Positions 52,845 to 62,047 of a DNA stretch of 64,000 bases are shown one piece after another. A program made the position numbers and the translations under genes. Position 1 is the first letter of the stretch; each line of letters begins with the position of its first letter. Below the pieces are notes generated by a model. That model made no database searches and was not told where the DNA came from. It worked only from the letters and a program-made list of their open reading frames with translations. The stretch comes from Phenylobacterium sp. (GTDB taxonomy: Bacteria; Pseudomonadota; Alphaproteobacteria; Caulobacterales; Caulobacteraceae): the NCBI RefSeq assembly GCF_004299445.1, contig NZ_SCTC01000077.1:22799-86798 (forward strand), read 5' to 3'.

Positions 52845-54434
52845 CTAGAACCCGCTGGCGACGCGGGCGTCGGGAGCGCTCTTTTCCTTGCGCGCGAAGA
52901 GGTTGTTGAGCGCGTTGACGTACGCCTTGGCCGAGGCCGTCAGCGTGTCGGTGTCGGCCGCCGAGCCCGTCGCGATCCGGCCGTCCTCCTCGAGGCGCAC
53001 CGAGACCTGGGCCTGGGCGTCCGTGCCCTCGGTCACCGCGTGCACCTGGAACAGGCGCAGGATCGCCGCGTGGGGCGCCACCGCGTGGATGGCGTTGAAC
53101 ACCGCGTCCACCGGACCGTCGCCCTGGGCGTTGGCGCTCTTCTCCTCGCCGTCGATCGAAACCGTCAGGAAGGCCTCCTGCGGGCCCTCGGTGCCGGCGA
53201 TCACGCGCAGGTGCTTGACCTGGATCTTGTCCGACCCGCTGGCCAGCGCGTCGTCCACCAGGGCCACGATATCGTCGTCGAAGACGTGCTTCTTCTTGTC
53301 GGCCAGGTCCTTGAAGCGCTGGAACGCCTCGTTCAGGGCGTTCTGGCCCAGCTCGTAGCCCAGGTCCTTCAGCTTCTCGCGGAAGGCGTGGCGGCCCGAG
53401 TGCTTGCCCATGACCAGGTTGGATTCGATCTGGCCCACGTCCTCGGGCTTCATGATCTCGTAGGTCTCGGCGTTCTTCAGCATCCCGTCCTGGTGGATGC
53501 CGCTCTCGTGGGCGAAGGCGTTCTTGCCGACGATCGCCTTGTTGAACTGCACCGGGAAGCCGGTGATGGCCGAGACATAGCGGCTGGCGCGGGTGATGTG
53601 CTGGGTCTCGACGCCGGTCACGAACGGCAGCCGGTCGCCGCGCACCTTCAGCGCCATGACGATCTCTTCCAGCGCGGCGTTGCCCGCCCGCTCGCCGATG
53701 CCGTTGATCGCGCACTCGATCTGCCGCGCGCCACCCTGCACGCCGGCGATGGAGTTGGCCACCGCCAGCCCCAGGTCGTTGTGGCAGTGGGTGGAGAAGA
53801 TCACCCGGTCCGCGCCCGGCACGTTGGCGATCACGTCGCGGAACAGGTCGGCGTACTCGGACGGATAGGTATAGCCGACGGTATCGGGCAGGTTGATCGT
53901 GGTGGCGCCGGCCTTGATGGCGGCCTCGACGCAGCGCAGCAGGAAGTCGCGCTCGGTGCGGGTGGCGTCCTCGGCCGACCACTCGACGTCGTCGGTCAGG
54001 TTGCGGGCGTGACTGACCGACTTGGTCACCAGCTCCAGAACCTGTTCCGGCTCCATCTGCAGCTTCCACTTCATGTGCACCGGGCTGGTGGACAGGAAGG
54101 TGTGGATGCGGCCGCGCTTGGCCTTCTTGATCGCCTCGCCGGCGCGGTCGATGTCGCCCTGCCCGGCGCGGGCCAGGCCGCAGACAACGCTCTCGGTGAT
54201 GATCTCCGAAATCCTGGAGACGGCTTCGAAGTCACCGTTCGAGGCGATCGGGAAACCGGCCTCGATCACGTCGACCTTCATGTCTTCGAGGATCTTGGCC
54301 AGCTCCAGCTTCTCGTCCAGCGACATGGACGCGCCGGGCGACTGCTCGCCGTCGCGCATGGTGGTGTCGAAGATGATGACGCGGTCGCTGTCGGATGCAG
54401 GCGCCGGCGTGGACTCGGTGATGGGGGCGGTCAT
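52845..54434 (-). CDS. leuA: 2-isopropylmalate synthase
   Basis: 529 aa. The N-terminal VIIFDTTMRDGEQSPGASM (metal-binding Asp, catalytic Arg), the TIR-barrel motif FSTHCHNDLGLAVANSIAG with HxH metal ligands, and the C-terminal leucine-sensing domain are all present. First committed step of leucine synthesis. A leucine-rich leader peptide upstream indicates translation-coupled control. Confidence 0.97.
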   Translation of the reverse strand: MTAPITESTPAPASDSDRVIIFDTTMRDGEQSPGASMSLDEKLELAKILEDMKVDVIEAGFPIASNGDFEAVSRISEIITESVVCGLARAGQGDIDRAGEAIKKAKRGRIHTFLSTSPVHMKWKLQMEPEQVLELVTKSVSHARNLTDDVEWSAEDATRTERDFLLRCVEAAIKAGATTINLPDTVGYTYPSEYADLFRDVIANVPGADRVIFSTHCHNDLGLAVANSIAGVQGGARQIECAINGIGERAGNAALEEIVMALKVRGDRLPFVTGVETQHITRASRYVSAITGFPVQFNKAIVGKNAFAHESGIHQDGMLKNAETYEIMKPEDVGQIESNLVMGKHSGRHAFREKLKDLGYELGQNALNEAFQRFKDLADKKKHVFDDDIVALVDDALASGSDKIQVKHLRVIAGTEGPQEAFLTVSIDGEEKSANAQGDGPVDAVFNAIHAVAPHAAILRLFQVHAVTEGTDAQAQVSVRLEEDGRIATGSAADTDTLTASAKAYVNALNNLFARKEKSAPDARVASGF

Positions 54435-54466
54435 GGTCAGGTCTTTCGCGGTGTTTTCTCTACGTG

Positions 54467-54534
54467 GGGCGAGGATCGAGTCCCCTGGTCGCCCGGCCGC
54501 GAACGATGCGCGTGCCTAGAGAGGCGCCCAGGGG
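54467..54534 (-). promoter_or_regulatory. Candidate leuA attenuator (alternative RNA pairings)
   Basis: In the transcript, CCCCUGG at the end of the leader peptide (54534-54528) is complementary to CCAGGGG (54488-54482), which lies in the loop of another hairpin GGGCGA/UCGCCC (54494-54467). The two structures compete, as expected of attenuation. No U-run follows the second hairpin, so the output (termination or translation) is unclear. Confidence 0.5.
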
Positions 54535-54584
54535 CGGCTAAGCCCCAGCGAGAGAAGAAGCAGGCTGTCGAGCCGCGTGCGCAT
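54516..54584 (-). CDS. leuL: leuA leader peptide
   Basis: 22 aa, beginning MRTRLDSLLLLSLGLS and ending RPWAPL. Eight of 22 residues are leucine, including a run of four. It stops 81 bases before leuA. The composition and location are those of an amino-acid leader peptide whose translation speed reports leucyl-tRNA supply. Too short for standard gene callers. Confidence 0.8.
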   Translation of the reverse strand: MRTRLDSLLLLSLGLSRPWAPL

Positions 54585-54698
54585 GGCGCTGCATCTACCG
54601 AATGGACCGCTTCAGGGCAAGCATCTTGCGCGCAGCGCGGCCATTCGGCGCGTCCGGGGCAAGATCGTGCCGCAGACACGAGAGCCTTGCAGGCCGGA

Positions 54699-54986
54699 TC
54701 AGCGCCTGCGAAATGGCCGCTGCTGGGCGCCGTGCATGACCCTCAGAATTTCGCAGGCGTCATCCCGCACGCGATAGACCGCGACATAGGGCGTGCCTGT
54801 GACCACGAGTTCTCTTGTGCCACGCACGTCGCCCACTCGCCCCATTCGCGGATAACGCGCCAGGCGCCGTACGGCCTCCAGGACCAAGGAAAGCTGGTCT
54901 GCGGCGGCGCGGAGGTTCTGTGAGGCGACGAAGTCGTAATGGCTTTCAAGGTCGGTCAGCGCCGGCCCTGTCCAGTCGACTTTCAT
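54699..54986 (-). CDS. parE: RelE/ParE-family toxin
   Basis: 95 aa. WTGPALTDLESHYDFVASQN at the N-terminus, LARYPRMGRVGDVRGTRELVV in the centre and PYVAVYRVRDDACEILRVMHGAQ at the end are ParE/RelE hallmarks. ParE members poison gyrase; RelE members cut mRNA. It overlaps its antitoxin gene by four bases. Confidence 0.9.
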   Translation of the reverse strand: MKVDWTGPALTDLESHYDFVASQNLRAAADQLSLVLEAVRRLARYPRMGRVGDVRGTRELVVTGTPYVAVYRVRDDACEILRVMHGAQQRPFRRR

Positions 54987-55243
54987 GCCTTGCCGGCGCG
55001 CGCCTCGAACTCCAGACGCCGGGCCTCCATTCGCGCGACGACCTCCTCGTGCTGAATCAGGTTGCCCTCGTCGGCGGCGTCGATCCCGACCTGCACCTCA
55101 CGTCGGAACCAGGCGTCATATTCAAGTCTCTGTGCAACGAACTCGGCGACCAACGTCTCCAGGCTCGCCGTAGGCTGCGAAGAAATAGACCGGAGGTGGT
55201 CTTCTTGCGCGCCGGTAAGTTGGATCGTGACAGGCTTGGTCAT
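54983..55243 (-). CDS. parD: ParD-like ribbon-helix-helix antitoxin
   Basis: 86 aa. A beta strand plus helix at the N-terminus (TIQLTGAQEDHLRSISSQ), and the C-terminal toxin-binding helix IQHEEVVARMEARRLEFEAR, where HEEVxARM is characteristic of antitoxins of ParE/RelE partners. It comes first in the operon and probably represses it. Confidence 0.85.
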   Translation of the reverse strand: MTKPVTIQLTGAQEDHLRSISSQPTASLETLVAEFVAQRLEYDAWFRREVQVGIDAADEGNLIQHEEVVARMEARRLEFEARAGKA

Positions 55244-55263
55244 GTGGAACTCCGCATGAGAGG

Positions 55264-56079
55264 CTAGCTTCCCCCGCCGCCCTTGTCAGCCCGGCCCCGC
55301 AGCCACCGGCGCGCGAACCACCCGATGGCCAGCCACAGCGCCGCCACCGCCGCGATGCCCCAGGCGTGCCGGCCGATCTCGCCGCGCATGAGCTGCAGGA
55401 TCGAGGCGCCGGCGAACGCCGTCAGCACGATCTTCGGCCCGATGCCGATCCCGGTGCCGGCCACGAAATGCGACGCCCGCATCGGCGTCACGCCGGCCGC
55501 CATGTTGACCACGATGAAGGGCGCCGAGGGCACCAGCCGCACGATCAGGCTGGCCAGGAAGCCATTCTCGCCCACCAGCCGCATGAACCGCTGCACGCCC
55601 TCGCCCGAGAACCGCTCCAGCGTCTTCGCGCCCGCGCTGCGGCCCAGATAGAAGCCCACCAGCGCCGAGACCATCGTCCCGATCCAGCTGTAGGCGGCGC
55701 CGGTCATCGGCCCGAACGCCACCACCGCCGCGGCGATCAGCACGATCTGCGGCGTGCCGATGAACGCCAGCGCTGCGAACGCCGCCACCGCCACCGGCAG
55801 CGACCAGGGCCCCCGCGCCGCGCCCAGCCAGCCTTCAAGCGTCCGCTCTCCGTCGAACCCCAGCACCTGGGCCCCGAAGAAGAAGACGATCCCCACCCCG
55901 CCGAACAGCACGAACGACACCGCCAGCGCCCGCAGGGCCTGGGCGTCCATGTTCGAGAGAAAGGCGAAGAGCCGGCGCATCTGGCGCGGAGGCGTCGCGT
56001 GTTCGTGCGGCGGGGTCAAGGCGGTGGCGGGTGGCGTGGCGCCGACCGCTCGTCGCAATTGCGTAATCTCATGTTGCAT
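55264..56079 (-). CDS. TVP38/TMEM64 (DedA-like) family membrane protein
   Basis: About 271 aa. A soluble N-terminal tail of some 45 residues is followed by six or so helices. FIGTPQIVLIAAAVVAFGPMTGAAYSWIGTMVSALVGFYLGR and LVGENGFLASLIVRLVPSAPFIVVNMAAG match the VTT-domain core of TVP38 proteins, proposed lipid scramblases. ATG 56079 was chosen; ATG 55980 is also possible. It ends 20 bases upstream of the antitoxin gene start. Confidence 0.88.
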   Translation of the reverse strand: MQHEITQLRRAVGATPPATALTPPHEHATPPRQMRRLFAFLSNMDAQALRALAVSFVLFGGVGIVFFFGAQVLGFDGERTLEGWLGAARGPWSLPVAVAAFAALAFIGTPQIVLIAAAVVAFGPMTGAAYSWIGTMVSALVGFYLGRSAGAKTLERFSGEGVQRFMRLVGENGFLASLIVRLVPSAPFIVVNMAAGVTPMRASHFVAGTGIGIGPKIVLTAFAGASILQLMRGEIGRHAWGIAAVAALWLAIGWFARRWLRGRADKGGGGS

Positions 56080-56136
56080 TTTTACGCAACATACGCCATC
56101 TGACGTCGCCCAAGCTTGACGGCGGAGGCTCTTCCC

Positions 56137-57339
56137 TTGCTGGCGTACGCGTTCGACACCATCACCGCCGACCAGGCGCTGAACATCCAGGCCGGTGACA
56201 CCCTGACGTTCAACGGAGGCCCGGCGCGTGGCGTGACCGTGGTCTACCAGAGCTACGACCCCCTGGCCCTGTCGCCCGAGGTCCCGCGGGTGTTCGTGAC
56301 CTACGAGGGCCGCACGGTCGCGTTCTCGACCAACCTGGTGCAGCTGTCCAAGGCCGGCGCGCTGGTGATGGCGGACGGCTCGAAACTCTACATCGGCGAC
56401 ACCAGCGACGAGCGTGTGACGGGCTCGGCGCTGGACGACGGTCTGTTCGGTGGACCGGGATCGGACACGGTCAGCGGCGGTGACGGCCGCGACCTGCTCC
56501 AGGGCAATACCGGCGACGACCGGCTGGTCGGCGGCGCTGGCCGGGACTCGATCTACGGCGGCCAGGGGAACGACACGATCTTCACCGGTTCCGAGAATGG
56601 CGGCGGCGACACCCAGGGCGCCAACACCGAGGGAGACTGGGCCCATGGCAACCTCGGCGACGACGAGATCGTGGGCGGCGCGGGCGCGGACACGCTGCTG
56701 GGCGGCCAGGGCGACGACTTCATCGGCGGCGCCGACGGGAACGACGTGCTGTCGGGCGACCTGGGCGACGACGAGCTGCACGGCGGCCTGGGCAATGACA
56801 CCCTGACCGGCGGCGACGGCGGCGACATCGTCAGCGGCGGCTTCGGCCAGGATCTGCTGACGGGCGGCAATGGCGACGACCAGCTCGTGAGCCAGGGTCC
56901 GGAGGCCGCGACGCTCTCCGGAGACGCGGGGAACGACACCCTGGTCTCCGGCGGCGCGGGTGTCGACGTGCTGTACGGCGGCCACGGCCGCGACCGCTTC
57001 GAGTTCGCCGCCAAGATCACGCCCGACGCCGGCGTCGAGGCGACGATCATGGACTGGGAGAGCCACGACACCCTGTCGTTCGCCGAGGTCAGCATCCTGA
57101 GCGACGCGAGCGGAATCCTGCCGAGAGCGTACTCGGAGTTCGTGGCGACCAGCTACGAGCAGGCGCTGCGCATCGCCAACGAGCACATCTCGGCGGCCGG
57201 GGCGAAGTACGTGGCGGCGCAGGTGGGCGGCAATGTCTTCGTCTTCGCCGACCTGGGCGACCCGGCCGACGGCGCAGACGTCGCGGTGCTGCTCACGGGC
57301 CGCACGCTGGCCGACATCGGCCTGTCCAACTTCGTCTAG
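56137..57339 (+). CDS. RTX calcium-binding protein, tandem paralogue 1
   Basis: About 400 aa. A conserved N-terminal domain of about 95 residues (LAYAFDTITADQALNIQAGD) is followed by some 15 GGxGxDxxx nonapeptides (residues ~95-290) and a C-terminal domain of about 100 residues ending VLLTGRTLADIGLSNFV. The whole layout is shared with the next gene. It is probably a type I secretion substrate; no signal peptide. The TTG start is supported by GGCGGAGG eight bases upstream and by alignment with the paralogue's TTG start. Confidence 0.85.
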   Translation: MLAYAFDTITADQALNIQAGDTLTFNGGPARGVTVVYQSYDPLALSPEVPRVFVTYEGRTVAFSTNLVQLSKAGALVMADGSKLYIGDTSDERVTGSALDDGLFGGPGSDTVSGGDGRDLLQGNTGDDRLVGGAGRDSIYGGQGNDTIFTGSENGGGDTQGANTEGDWAHGNLGDDEIVGGAGADTLLGGQGDDFIGGADGNDVLSGDLGDDELHGGLGNDTLTGGDGGDIVSGGFGQDLLTGGNGDDQLVSQGPEAATLSGDAGNDTLVSGGAGVDVLYGGHGRDRFEFAAKITPDAGVEATIMDWESHDTLSFAEVSILSDASGILPRAYSEFVATSYEQALRIANEHISAAGAKYVAAQVGGNVFVFADLGDPADGADVAVLLTGRTLADIGLSNFV

Positions 57340-57479
57340 CGTCCGACCCGGTTCCTTCCGACTCTGGAGAGCGGCTCCCAGCGGCGCGGCGGCCTCGGCC
57401 CCGCGTCGCCGGGACAGCCGCCGGCATTGGCGCGGACCCGGCGCGCCGCTAGCATGCCCGCAACCGTTCGGGGGATAGT

Positions 57480-58817
57480 TTGGCCACTTACACGTTCAGT
57501 ACGATCACGCCGGCTGAAGCGCTGGCGATCACGGCCGCCGACGCGGTGCTCTTCGGAAACATCGCCGCCAATCAGGTGACGGTGCTCTACAATCAAACGG
57601 GAACCGTCACAGTCTCGGCGGCCGGTCGCACCGTGGAGTTCGGGTCGGCATTCGCGACCCTGAGCGCCAACGGCCGCACACCCCTGTCGTCGGACGCCCG
57701 GCTGTTGATCGGCGACAACGGGGCGAACGCCTCCCCCGCGCCCGGCAGCGCGATCCTCAGCGACGGCCTGTACGGCGGCGGCGGCGACGACACCCTGGAC
57801 GGGGGCCTGGGTGACGACCTGCTGCAGGGCAACCAGGGCGCCGACTCCCTGCTGGGGGGCGGCGGCCGCGACGTGATCTATGGCGGCCAGGACAACGACC
57901 GGATCGTCACCACGATCGAGGCCCTCGACGGCGTCACCCTGCCCGCCAATGACGGCGGGGATTTCGCCCAGGGCAACCGCGGCGACGACGTCATCGTGGG
58001 CGGCCCTGGCGCCGATACCCTGCTGGGCGGCCAGGGCTCCGACACGATCAGCAGCCTTGCGGGCGCGGTCGACATCCTGAACGGCAACCTGGGCGACGAC
58101 CGGATCGAGGGCGCCGGCACGCTGCTGGGCGAAGGCGGCGCCGACACGCTGATCGGAACGGGCGCGGCCGACAGCCTCTTCGGCGGCGACGGCGATGATC
58201 GCATCACGCTCACGCAGGGCTATGCGGATGGCGGCGTGGGCAACGACCGGATCGAAGTGCGCCTGGGCGCCGGAGAGGCGATCGTGCTGGGCGGCGACGG
58301 GGCCGACACGCTCCAGGCCCAACTCGCGAGCCGGGCGCTCAACGTCCGCTTCTCGGGCGGCGAGGGGCAGGACAGCCTGCAGGGCTCCGGCGGAGTCGAC
58401 ACCCTGGCCGGTGACGCGGGCAATGACACCATCGACGGCCTGGGCGGCCGTGATCGCGTGACCGGCGGCGCGGGCCAGGACCAGTTCCAGATCCGCAGCT
58501 ATGCTCAGGACAGCACCGGCGCGCCGGCCGACCCGATCTCGGTGCTGGACTGGGAGACCGGCGACCGCCTGCGCTTCGCGTTCGAGGGCTTCACCTTCGG
58601 CAGCGCCATGAACTACCGCGAGATCACCGCGAACAGCTATGCCGCCGCCTTCGACGCCGCGAAGGCCGCTGTGGCCACGGTCCAGGGTTCGCAATACGTC
58701 GCGGTCCAGGTCGGCGCGGATGTCGTCGTGTTCGGGTTCGGCGTGGGCTCGGACCCCGCCTCGGTCGTCCTGACCGGCCGTACGCTGGCCGATATCGCGT
58801 TCGACAACTTCGTCTGA
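57480..58817 (+). CDS. RTX calcium-binding protein, tandem paralogue 2
   Basis: 445 aa. Same plan as the previous gene: N-terminus ATYTFSTITPAEALAITAAD, RTX repeats (GGGGDDTLDGGLGDDLLQGN, GDDVIVGGPGADTLLGGQGSD and others), then a C-terminal domain YVAVQVGADVVVFGFG...VVLTGRTLADIAFDNFV. TTG start with GGGGGA upstream. The 140-base gap from the first copy may hold a separate promoter. Function unknown; the shared ends are likely secretion or assembly signals. Confidence 0.87.
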   Translation: MATYTFSTITPAEALAITAADAVLFGNIAANQVTVLYNQTGTVTVSAAGRTVEFGSAFATLSANGRTPLSSDARLLIGDNGANASPAPGSAILSDGLYGGGGDDTLDGGLGDDLLQGNQGADSLLGGGGRDVIYGGQDNDRIVTTIEALDGVTLPANDGGDFAQGNRGDDVIVGGPGADTLLGGQGSDTISSLAGAVDILNGNLGDDRIEGAGTLLGEGGADTLIGTGAADSLFGGDGDDRITLTQGYADGGVGNDRIEVRLGAGEAIVLGGDGADTLQAQLASRALNVRFSGGEGQDSLQGSGGVDTLAGDAGNDTIDGLGGRDRVTGGAGQDQFQIRSYAQDSTGAPADPISVLDWETGDRLRFAFEGFTFGSAMNYREITANSYAAAFDAAKAAVATVQGSQYVAVQVGADVVVFGFGVGSDPASVVLTGRTLADIAFDNFV

Positions 58818-58904
58818 GGCCGGTTCGCTGAAACCGGCGGTTTGAATGCGGCGCAGCATGGGTTACACCCGCGCCCATTCAACCTCAGCCGGGAGTCTCG
58901 ATCC

Positions 58905-60107
<1,203 letters not shown>

Positions 60108-60134
60108 CCCGGACCGGGGAGGCCTCGAGCCTGT

Positions 60135-60239
60135 CCGGTTCAGATGGAATCATCTGAACCGGATGAACAGGCTCGATCTCTTTGATTTAGAGCGCGTTTC
60201 AGGGGCGAAACCGGCTTCCACTTCGCCCAACGCGCTCTA
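60135..60239. repeat. Palindromic intergenic repeat (alphaproteobacterial type)
   Basis: A perfect 12-base inverted repeat CCGGTTCAGATG/CATCTGAACCGG with a four-base loop (60135-60162) and a second, TAGAGCGCG/CGCGCTCTA (60188-60239), joined by a conserved-looking A/T-containing spacer. Similar sequences are recalled from many alphaproteobacterial genomes. It sits between two convergent genes. Confidence 0.75.
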
Positions 60240-60261
60240 GCCGCCTCCCCGTCCCTCGCCG

Positions 60262-60498
60262 CTAGTGCTTCTCGCGCCAGCCGGCTTTGGCGGCGTCCTT
60301 GGTCATGTTCAGGCAGACCTTGTCGTCGCGGACGCTCTCGACCCAGGTCAGCGGGATCAGGTGGTGCTTGAAGCCCGAGCCCAGGTCCAGTTTGCTGAGC
60401 TCGATCTCATCGCCCAGCACGTGGTCCACCTTGCCGACGTGGCCGCCGTCGGACCCGATGACTTCCATGTGCTCGCGGATCAGGGTGGCTTGGATCAT
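60262..60498 (-). CDS. DUF2171 (PRC-barrel-like) small protein
   Basis: 78 aa, beginning MIQATLIREHMEVIGSDGGH. The sequence GSDGGHVGKVDHVLGDEIELS is PRC-barrel/DUF2171-like, a small cytoplasmic family of unknown role found in Caulobacterales and relatives. Head-to-head with the DUF4169 gene. Confidence 0.8.
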   Translation of the reverse strand: MIQATLIREHMEVIGSDGGHVGKVDHVLGDEIELSKLDLGSGFKHHLIPLTWVESVRDDKVCLNMTKDAAKAGWREKH

Positions 60499-60551
60499 GA
60501 TGGTCTCCTCGATAGGGGACCGCGTAACGGGCCGTTGACGGTGGGGTTGCC

Positions 60552-60728
60552 ATGGCCGAGCTGATCAATCTGAATAAGGCGCGCAAGGCGCGGGACAAGG
60601 CCGCCGCCAGGGCTCAGGCCGCCGAGAACCGCGCGAAGCATGGCGTCACCAAGGCCGCCAAGGCCGCGACGAAACTCGAAGCCGAACGCGCCAGGCGCAA
60701 CCTGGATGGCGTGAAGCGCGAGGACTGA
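60552..60728 (+). CDS. DUF4169 small basic protein
   Basis: 58 aa, MAELINLNKARKARDKAAAR onward, very rich in Ala, Lys and Arg. The N-terminal E-[L/I]-x-N-L-N-K-A-R-K motif is diagnostic of DUF4169, a small alphaproteobacterial family of unknown function. Too short for many gene callers. Confidence 0.8.
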   Translation: MAELINLNKARKARDKAAARAQAAENRAKHGVTKAAKAATKLEAERARRNLDGVKRED

Positions 60729-60770
60729 GCGCTCGCGGCTGCAGTGGCGCGTCAGCGCCGTCAGAACTGA

Positions 60771-60845
60771 ACCACGAAATACACGAAAGCGCCCAAGGGC
60801 CCGCCAACGTCTCCGTGACGCCGGCCCTTTCGTGTATTTCGTGGT
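60771..60845. repeat. Long inverted repeat with 19-base perfect arms
   Basis: Left arm accacgaaatacacgaaag (60771-60789), right arm its exact complement at 60827-60845, with a 37-base G/C-rich loop. The arms are A/T-richer than surrounding DNA. The ACGAAATACACGAAA core is recalled as part of dispersed bacterial repeats. It separates DUF4169 from the convergent coq4. Confidence 0.75.
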
Positions 60846-60878
60846 CCCAACCGGCAGCGCCTGCGGCGCGGCGCGACA

Positions 60879-61652
60879 CTAAGCCGCCTGCGGGACCACG
60901 CCGTCGCGGACGTGAGCGGGGATCGAATCGTAGATCGTGGGCGGCGTGATGCCGAGCCGCTTGCGGGCGGCCTCCAGCGGTTCCGCCATTAGCCGCTCAT
61001 AGTCCTCGCCCAGCAGCCACTTGGCCGCCTTGCCGCGCTTGTAGCCCTGCCAGATCGCCTTGATCGTCGGATGGCGCGTGCCGCGCGCACGCGACGCCGC
61101 GCCGAACGCGATCAGCGCCCAGCCCAGGCCGCCCGTCTGGGCATACGAGAACGCCACCAGGCACGCCTCGCCAAGGGCGTCGCGGTGATAGCCCGTCAGG
61201 ATGTGCCAGATGTCGTGCACGTCGCGGGTGCGGCGCGCGAACCAGGCGTAGGGGTGCGGATTGTCGACGTCGCTGACGCCCTCGCGGCTCACCTCGGCAA
61301 GGCCGTCGGCCGACAGCTGCTCGGCGCGGATGAACGTGCGGTAGGCCGCGCCCACGCTCCCCTCGGGCAGGCTGTCCAGCCAGGCGTCGTCCATCAGGCG
61401 ATCCGCGAACTCCTTGCGCTCGAACGCCATCCGGCCGCCCTCGGCCGTCTCCAGCAGGCGGATGTAGCCGTGCGCCGTCGACTTGCCGTTCAGCGCCCGC
61501 ATGATCTCGAAGACCTGGCGGGTGTCTTCCTTGTCGGCCAGCAGCTTCTGCAGCGAGCGCCAGGCGTGGCCCCAGTCCAGCTTGGTCGAAACGTCCCGCG
61601 CGCCCTTGCTGGGCTGGGCGCGGAAATCGGCGGCGTCGGCGGTCATGGCCAT
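60879..61652 (-). CDS. coq4: Coq4 family ubiquinone biosynthesis protein
   Basis: 257 aa. The HDxxH metal motif with a downstream Glu (VHDIWHILTGYHRDALGEACLVAF) followed by SYAQTGGLGWALIAFG is characteristic of Coq4, which supports ubiquinone synthesis, recently linked to ring decarboxylation/hydroxylation. Start ATG 61652 or 61646; neither has a strong ribosome site. Confidence 0.88.
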   Translation of the reverse strand: MAMTADAADFRAQPSKGARDVSTKLDWGHAWRSLQKLLADKEDTRQVFEIMRALNGKSTAHGYIRLLETAEGGRMAFERKEFADRLMDDAWLDSLPEGSVGAAYRTFIRAEQLSADGLAEVSREGVSDVDNPHPYAWFARRTRDVHDIWHILTGYHRDALGEACLVAFSYAQTGGLGWALIAFGAASRARGTRHPTIKAIWQGYKRGKAAKWLLGEDYERLMAEPLEAARKRLGITPPTIYDSIPAHVRDGVVPQAA

Positions 61653-61690
61653 CGTAAGGAAGCCCTAACTAAACAGTGTCCACATAAAAA

Positions 61691-61704
61691 TGACGCAGGC
61701 GTCA
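61691..61704. promoter_or_regulatory. Perfect dyad TGACGC-AG-GCGTCA in divergent promoter region
   Basis: A 14-base near-palindrome (six-base arms, two-base centre) in the 104-base gap between divergent coq4 and the ribbon-helix-helix gene. It could be an operator, possibly for the adjacent DNA-binding-type protein; no known consensus is matched with certainty. Confidence 0.4.
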
Positions 61705-61756
61705 CCTTTTGGCAAGAGGCTATCCGCGCAGGCCGAAAAGTTCGTAAAGAACGGCC

Positions 61757-61966
61757 ATGGCCGGCCTCAAGAAGCGCTCCCTCCTGCTGTCGGGTCACGC
61801 GACCTCCATCGCCCTGGAGCCCGAGTTCTGGGCCGTGCTCGACGCCATGGCCGCCCAGCGCGGCGCCAGCCTGGCCCAGCTGATCATCAGCATCGACCGC
61901 GGCCGCGAGGGCCGCCCCCTCGCCTCGGCCTGTCGCGTCGCGGCGCTGAAGCACGCCCAGGGCTGA
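61757..61966 (+). CDS. Ribbon-helix-helix domain protein
   Basis: 69 aa. KKRSLLLSGHATSIALEPEFWAVLDAMAAQRGASLAQLI fits the PF13467 RHH_4 family (KRSLxISGHxTSIxLE), common in alphaproteobacteria. Probably a small DNA-binding regulator. Confidence 0.85.
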   Translation: MAGLKKRSLLLSGHATSIALEPEFWAVLDAMAAQRGASLAQLIISIDRGREGRPLASACRVAALKHAQG

Positions 61967-62047
61967 ACGACACGCGCCATTGACGCCGGGCCCAGGTTTC
62001 GTGCGTCCTGGCGCCGGGCCGTCAGAGTCCGTCGGGGGGAGACCAGC

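Noticed and set aside
54437..54679. 80-codon minus-strand frame upstream of leuA
   Set aside because: Different frame from the leader peptide, no ribosome site, composition typical of chance frames; the Leu-rich leader explains the region better.
56450..58460. Short direct repeats that could suggest a CRISPR array
   Set aside because: They are codon-level repeats of GGxGxD nonapeptides in RTX proteins, without constant repeat and variable spacer units or cas genes.
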